Positions 62,780 through 64,000 of a DNA stretch of 64,000 bases are shown one piece after another. The DNA is from Larsenimonas salina (GTDB taxonomy: Bacteria; Pseudomonadota; Gammaproteobacteria; Pseudomonadales; Halomonadaceae). Under the pieces are notes generated by a model that saw only the letters and a program-made list of their open reading frames with translations, made no database searches and had not been told where the DNA came from. A program made the translations under genes and the position numbers. Each line of letters starts with the position of its first letter. The stretch's first letter is position 1. The DNA lies in NCBI RefSeq assembly GCF_023736155.1, contig NZ_JAMLJJ010000001.1, positions 930,001-994,000 on the forward strand. Direction: 5' to 3'.

Positions 62780-64000
62780 TTACGACCCCAGCCGCCCGAT
62801 CGCTCGATGAGCGATGTCACGGCGAACAGTCGCCCCCTCGAACCGGACAGTATCCACCCCGAGGTAGGCGCTCTTGCAGGCGGAGCGAACGTCCTCACCG
62901 AGTGCGGTTACACAAAGAACTCGCCCACCGCTGGTCACCACGCGCCCACGCTCGTTTTCGCAAGTACCGGCATGAAACACCTTGCAGCCATGACGTTCGG
63001 CCTCATCGAGGTGCGTGATCTCATGACCTTTCTCATACGCCTGCGGATAACCAGCCGCCGCCATCACCACACCGACGGCAACACGCGGATCCCAGTGACA
63101 CGACTGCTCATCAAGGCGCGCCTCACAGGCGGCTGCGCACAGCGCAACCAGATCGCTCTCAAGACGCATCATGATCGGTTGAGTTTCCGGGTCACCGAAG
63201 CGGCAGTTGTACTCGATGACCTTGGGCGCGCCGGCCTCATCGATCATCAGCCCAGCGTACAGAAACCCGGTATACGGATGGCTTTCCTCACGCATGCCCT
63301 TGACCGTTGGCCAGATGACCTCATCCATGATTCGTGCATAAACGTCGTCCGTAACGACCGGCGCGGGCGAATAGGCCCCCATACCGCCGGTATTGGGGCC
63401 GGTATCGCCCTCACCTGCACGCTTGTGATCCTGACTGGTGGCCATCGGCAGGACATGCTCGCCATCGACCATCACAATGAAGCTGGCTTCCTCGCCCTCG
63501 AGAAACTCCTCGATCACCACCCGGGCGCCTGCATCACCAAACGCGTTGCCTGACAGCATGTCTCGCACGGCAGCCTCGGCCTCGTCATCACTCATGGCAA
63601 CAACGACCCCCTTGCCGGCCGCCAGGCCATCTGCCTTGATCACGATGGGCGCCGGGTGCGTTTTCAGATACGCCAGCGCCTCGTTCACATCGGCGAAGTT
63701 GCCGTAGGCGGCGGTCGGAATCGCATGACGCTCGAGAAAAGCCTTGGTAAAGGCCTTCGATCCCTCGAGCTGAGCGGCCGCCTGGGTCGGCCCGAAAATC
63801 GCGAGCCCCTCGGCCTGAAACCGGTCGACTACACCCTCCACCAGCGGCGCTTCCGGCCCGACAATCGTCAGATCGATGCCGTTGTCCTTGGCAAACGCCA
63901 GCAGCGCTTCATAGTCGGTAGCCTCAATGGCTACATTGGTCATGCCCTCGTCCCGGGCGGTACCGGCATTGCCGGGAGCGACAAAAACCATTTCGGCCAG
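62780..64000 (-). CDS. purD: Phosphoribosylamine--glycine ligase, C-terminal 406 residues (cut by window edge)
   Basis: The frame runs off the right end, so about 25 N-terminal residues are missing. VFVAPGNAGTARDEGM, LTIVGPEAPLVEGVVDRF, the ATP-grasp segments PIVIKADGLAAGKGVVVAMS and GEEASFIVMVDGEHVLPM, TGPNTGGMGAYSPAPVV and EYNCRFGDPETQPIMMRL are typical of PurD. The enzyme joins glycine to phosphoribosylamine in purine synthesis. Confidence 0.95.
   Translation of the reverse strand: MAEMVFVAPGNAGTARDEGMTNVAIEATDYEALLAFAKDNGIDLTIVGPEAPLVEGVVDRFQAEGLAIFGPTQAAAQLEGSKAFTKAFLERHAIPTAAYGNFADVNEALAYLKTHPAPIVIKADGLAAGKGVVVAMSDDEAEAAVRDMLSGNAFGDAGARVVIEEFLEGEEASFIVMVDGEHVLPMATSQDHKRAGEGDTGPNTGGMGAYSPAPVVTDDVYARIMDEVIWPTVKGMREESHPYTGFLYAGLMIDEAGAPKVIEYNCRFGDPETQPIMMRLESDLVALCAAACEARLDEQSCHWDPRVAVGVVMAAAGYPQAYEKGHEITHLDEAERHGCKVFHAGTCENERGRVVTSGGRVLCVTALGEDVRSACKSAYLGVDTVRFEGATVRRDIAHRAIGRLGS

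Overview
The window is about 64 kb of GC-rich (roughly 58-60 % by eye) chromosomal DNA from a gammaproteobacterium. It carries monomeric isocitrate dehydrogenase, the rpsU-dnaG-rpoD operon, the lptD-surA-pdxA-rsmA-apaG-apaH operon, AmgK/MurU and an E. coli-type SpeD. Together with several small proteins of the kind seen in halophiles, this suggests a member of the Halomonadaceae or a close relative. That placement is inference from gene content, not from a database search.

Layout. 0-3.8 kb: start of icd (cut by the window edge), a GT2 glycosyltransferase, a two-domain GNAT acetyltransferase preceded by a phased repeat array, and two coupled zinc-ribbon miniproteins. 3.8-16.7 kb: one leftward operon glgA-glgB-treZ-malQ-treY-(DUF2934)-glgX. 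It makes and branches an alpha-1,4-glucan and converts it to trehalose, with stop/start overlaps at most junctions. 17-22.7 kb: small stress, transport and regulatory genes (DUF2945, LysE, YjfB-like, a Fur-type TonB receptor, TspO, a small XRE protein, a Pro/Glu/Asp repeat protein). 22.7-26.1 kb: a 3' remnant of iolB beside an McrBC restriction pair whose mcrB has a one-base frameshift. 26.4-28.4 kb: ECF sigma, anti-sigma and a secreted DUF7282 protein. 28.6-29.0 kb: an integrase remnant abutting tRNA-Ile(CAU).

29-42.4 kb holds mixed single genes: a periplasmic YceI-like protein, aldo-keto reductase, LpxO with a PPTase, a GGDEF-EAL protein with a degenerate GGDEF domain, an AEC transporter, DUF4168, a LapG-like cysteine peptidase, an HNH nuclease and MtgA. 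It ends with a formaldehyde-detoxification pair (adhC-fghA), a divergent LysR regulator and a Crp/Fnr regulator. 42.7-64 kb is core genome: rpoD, dnaG and rpsU; tsaD-folB-folK; the long leftward operon lptD-surA-pdxA-rsmA-apaG-apaH-glpE-cca; amgK-murU; an OsmC protein; speD; a Coq7-like protein; a HIT protein; prkB; and purD (cut by the window edge).

No complete mobile element, CRISPR array or rRNA was seen. The points most worth checking are the Coq7-like protein that lacks nearly all diiron ligands, the frameshifted McrB next to the iolB scar, the integrase scar at the tRNA, the phased repeat array near 1.9 kb, and the alternating TGCCT/AGGCA operator between adhC and its LysR neighbour. 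I did not find a clearly new multi-gene system; the glg-tre operon is the largest coordinated unit.
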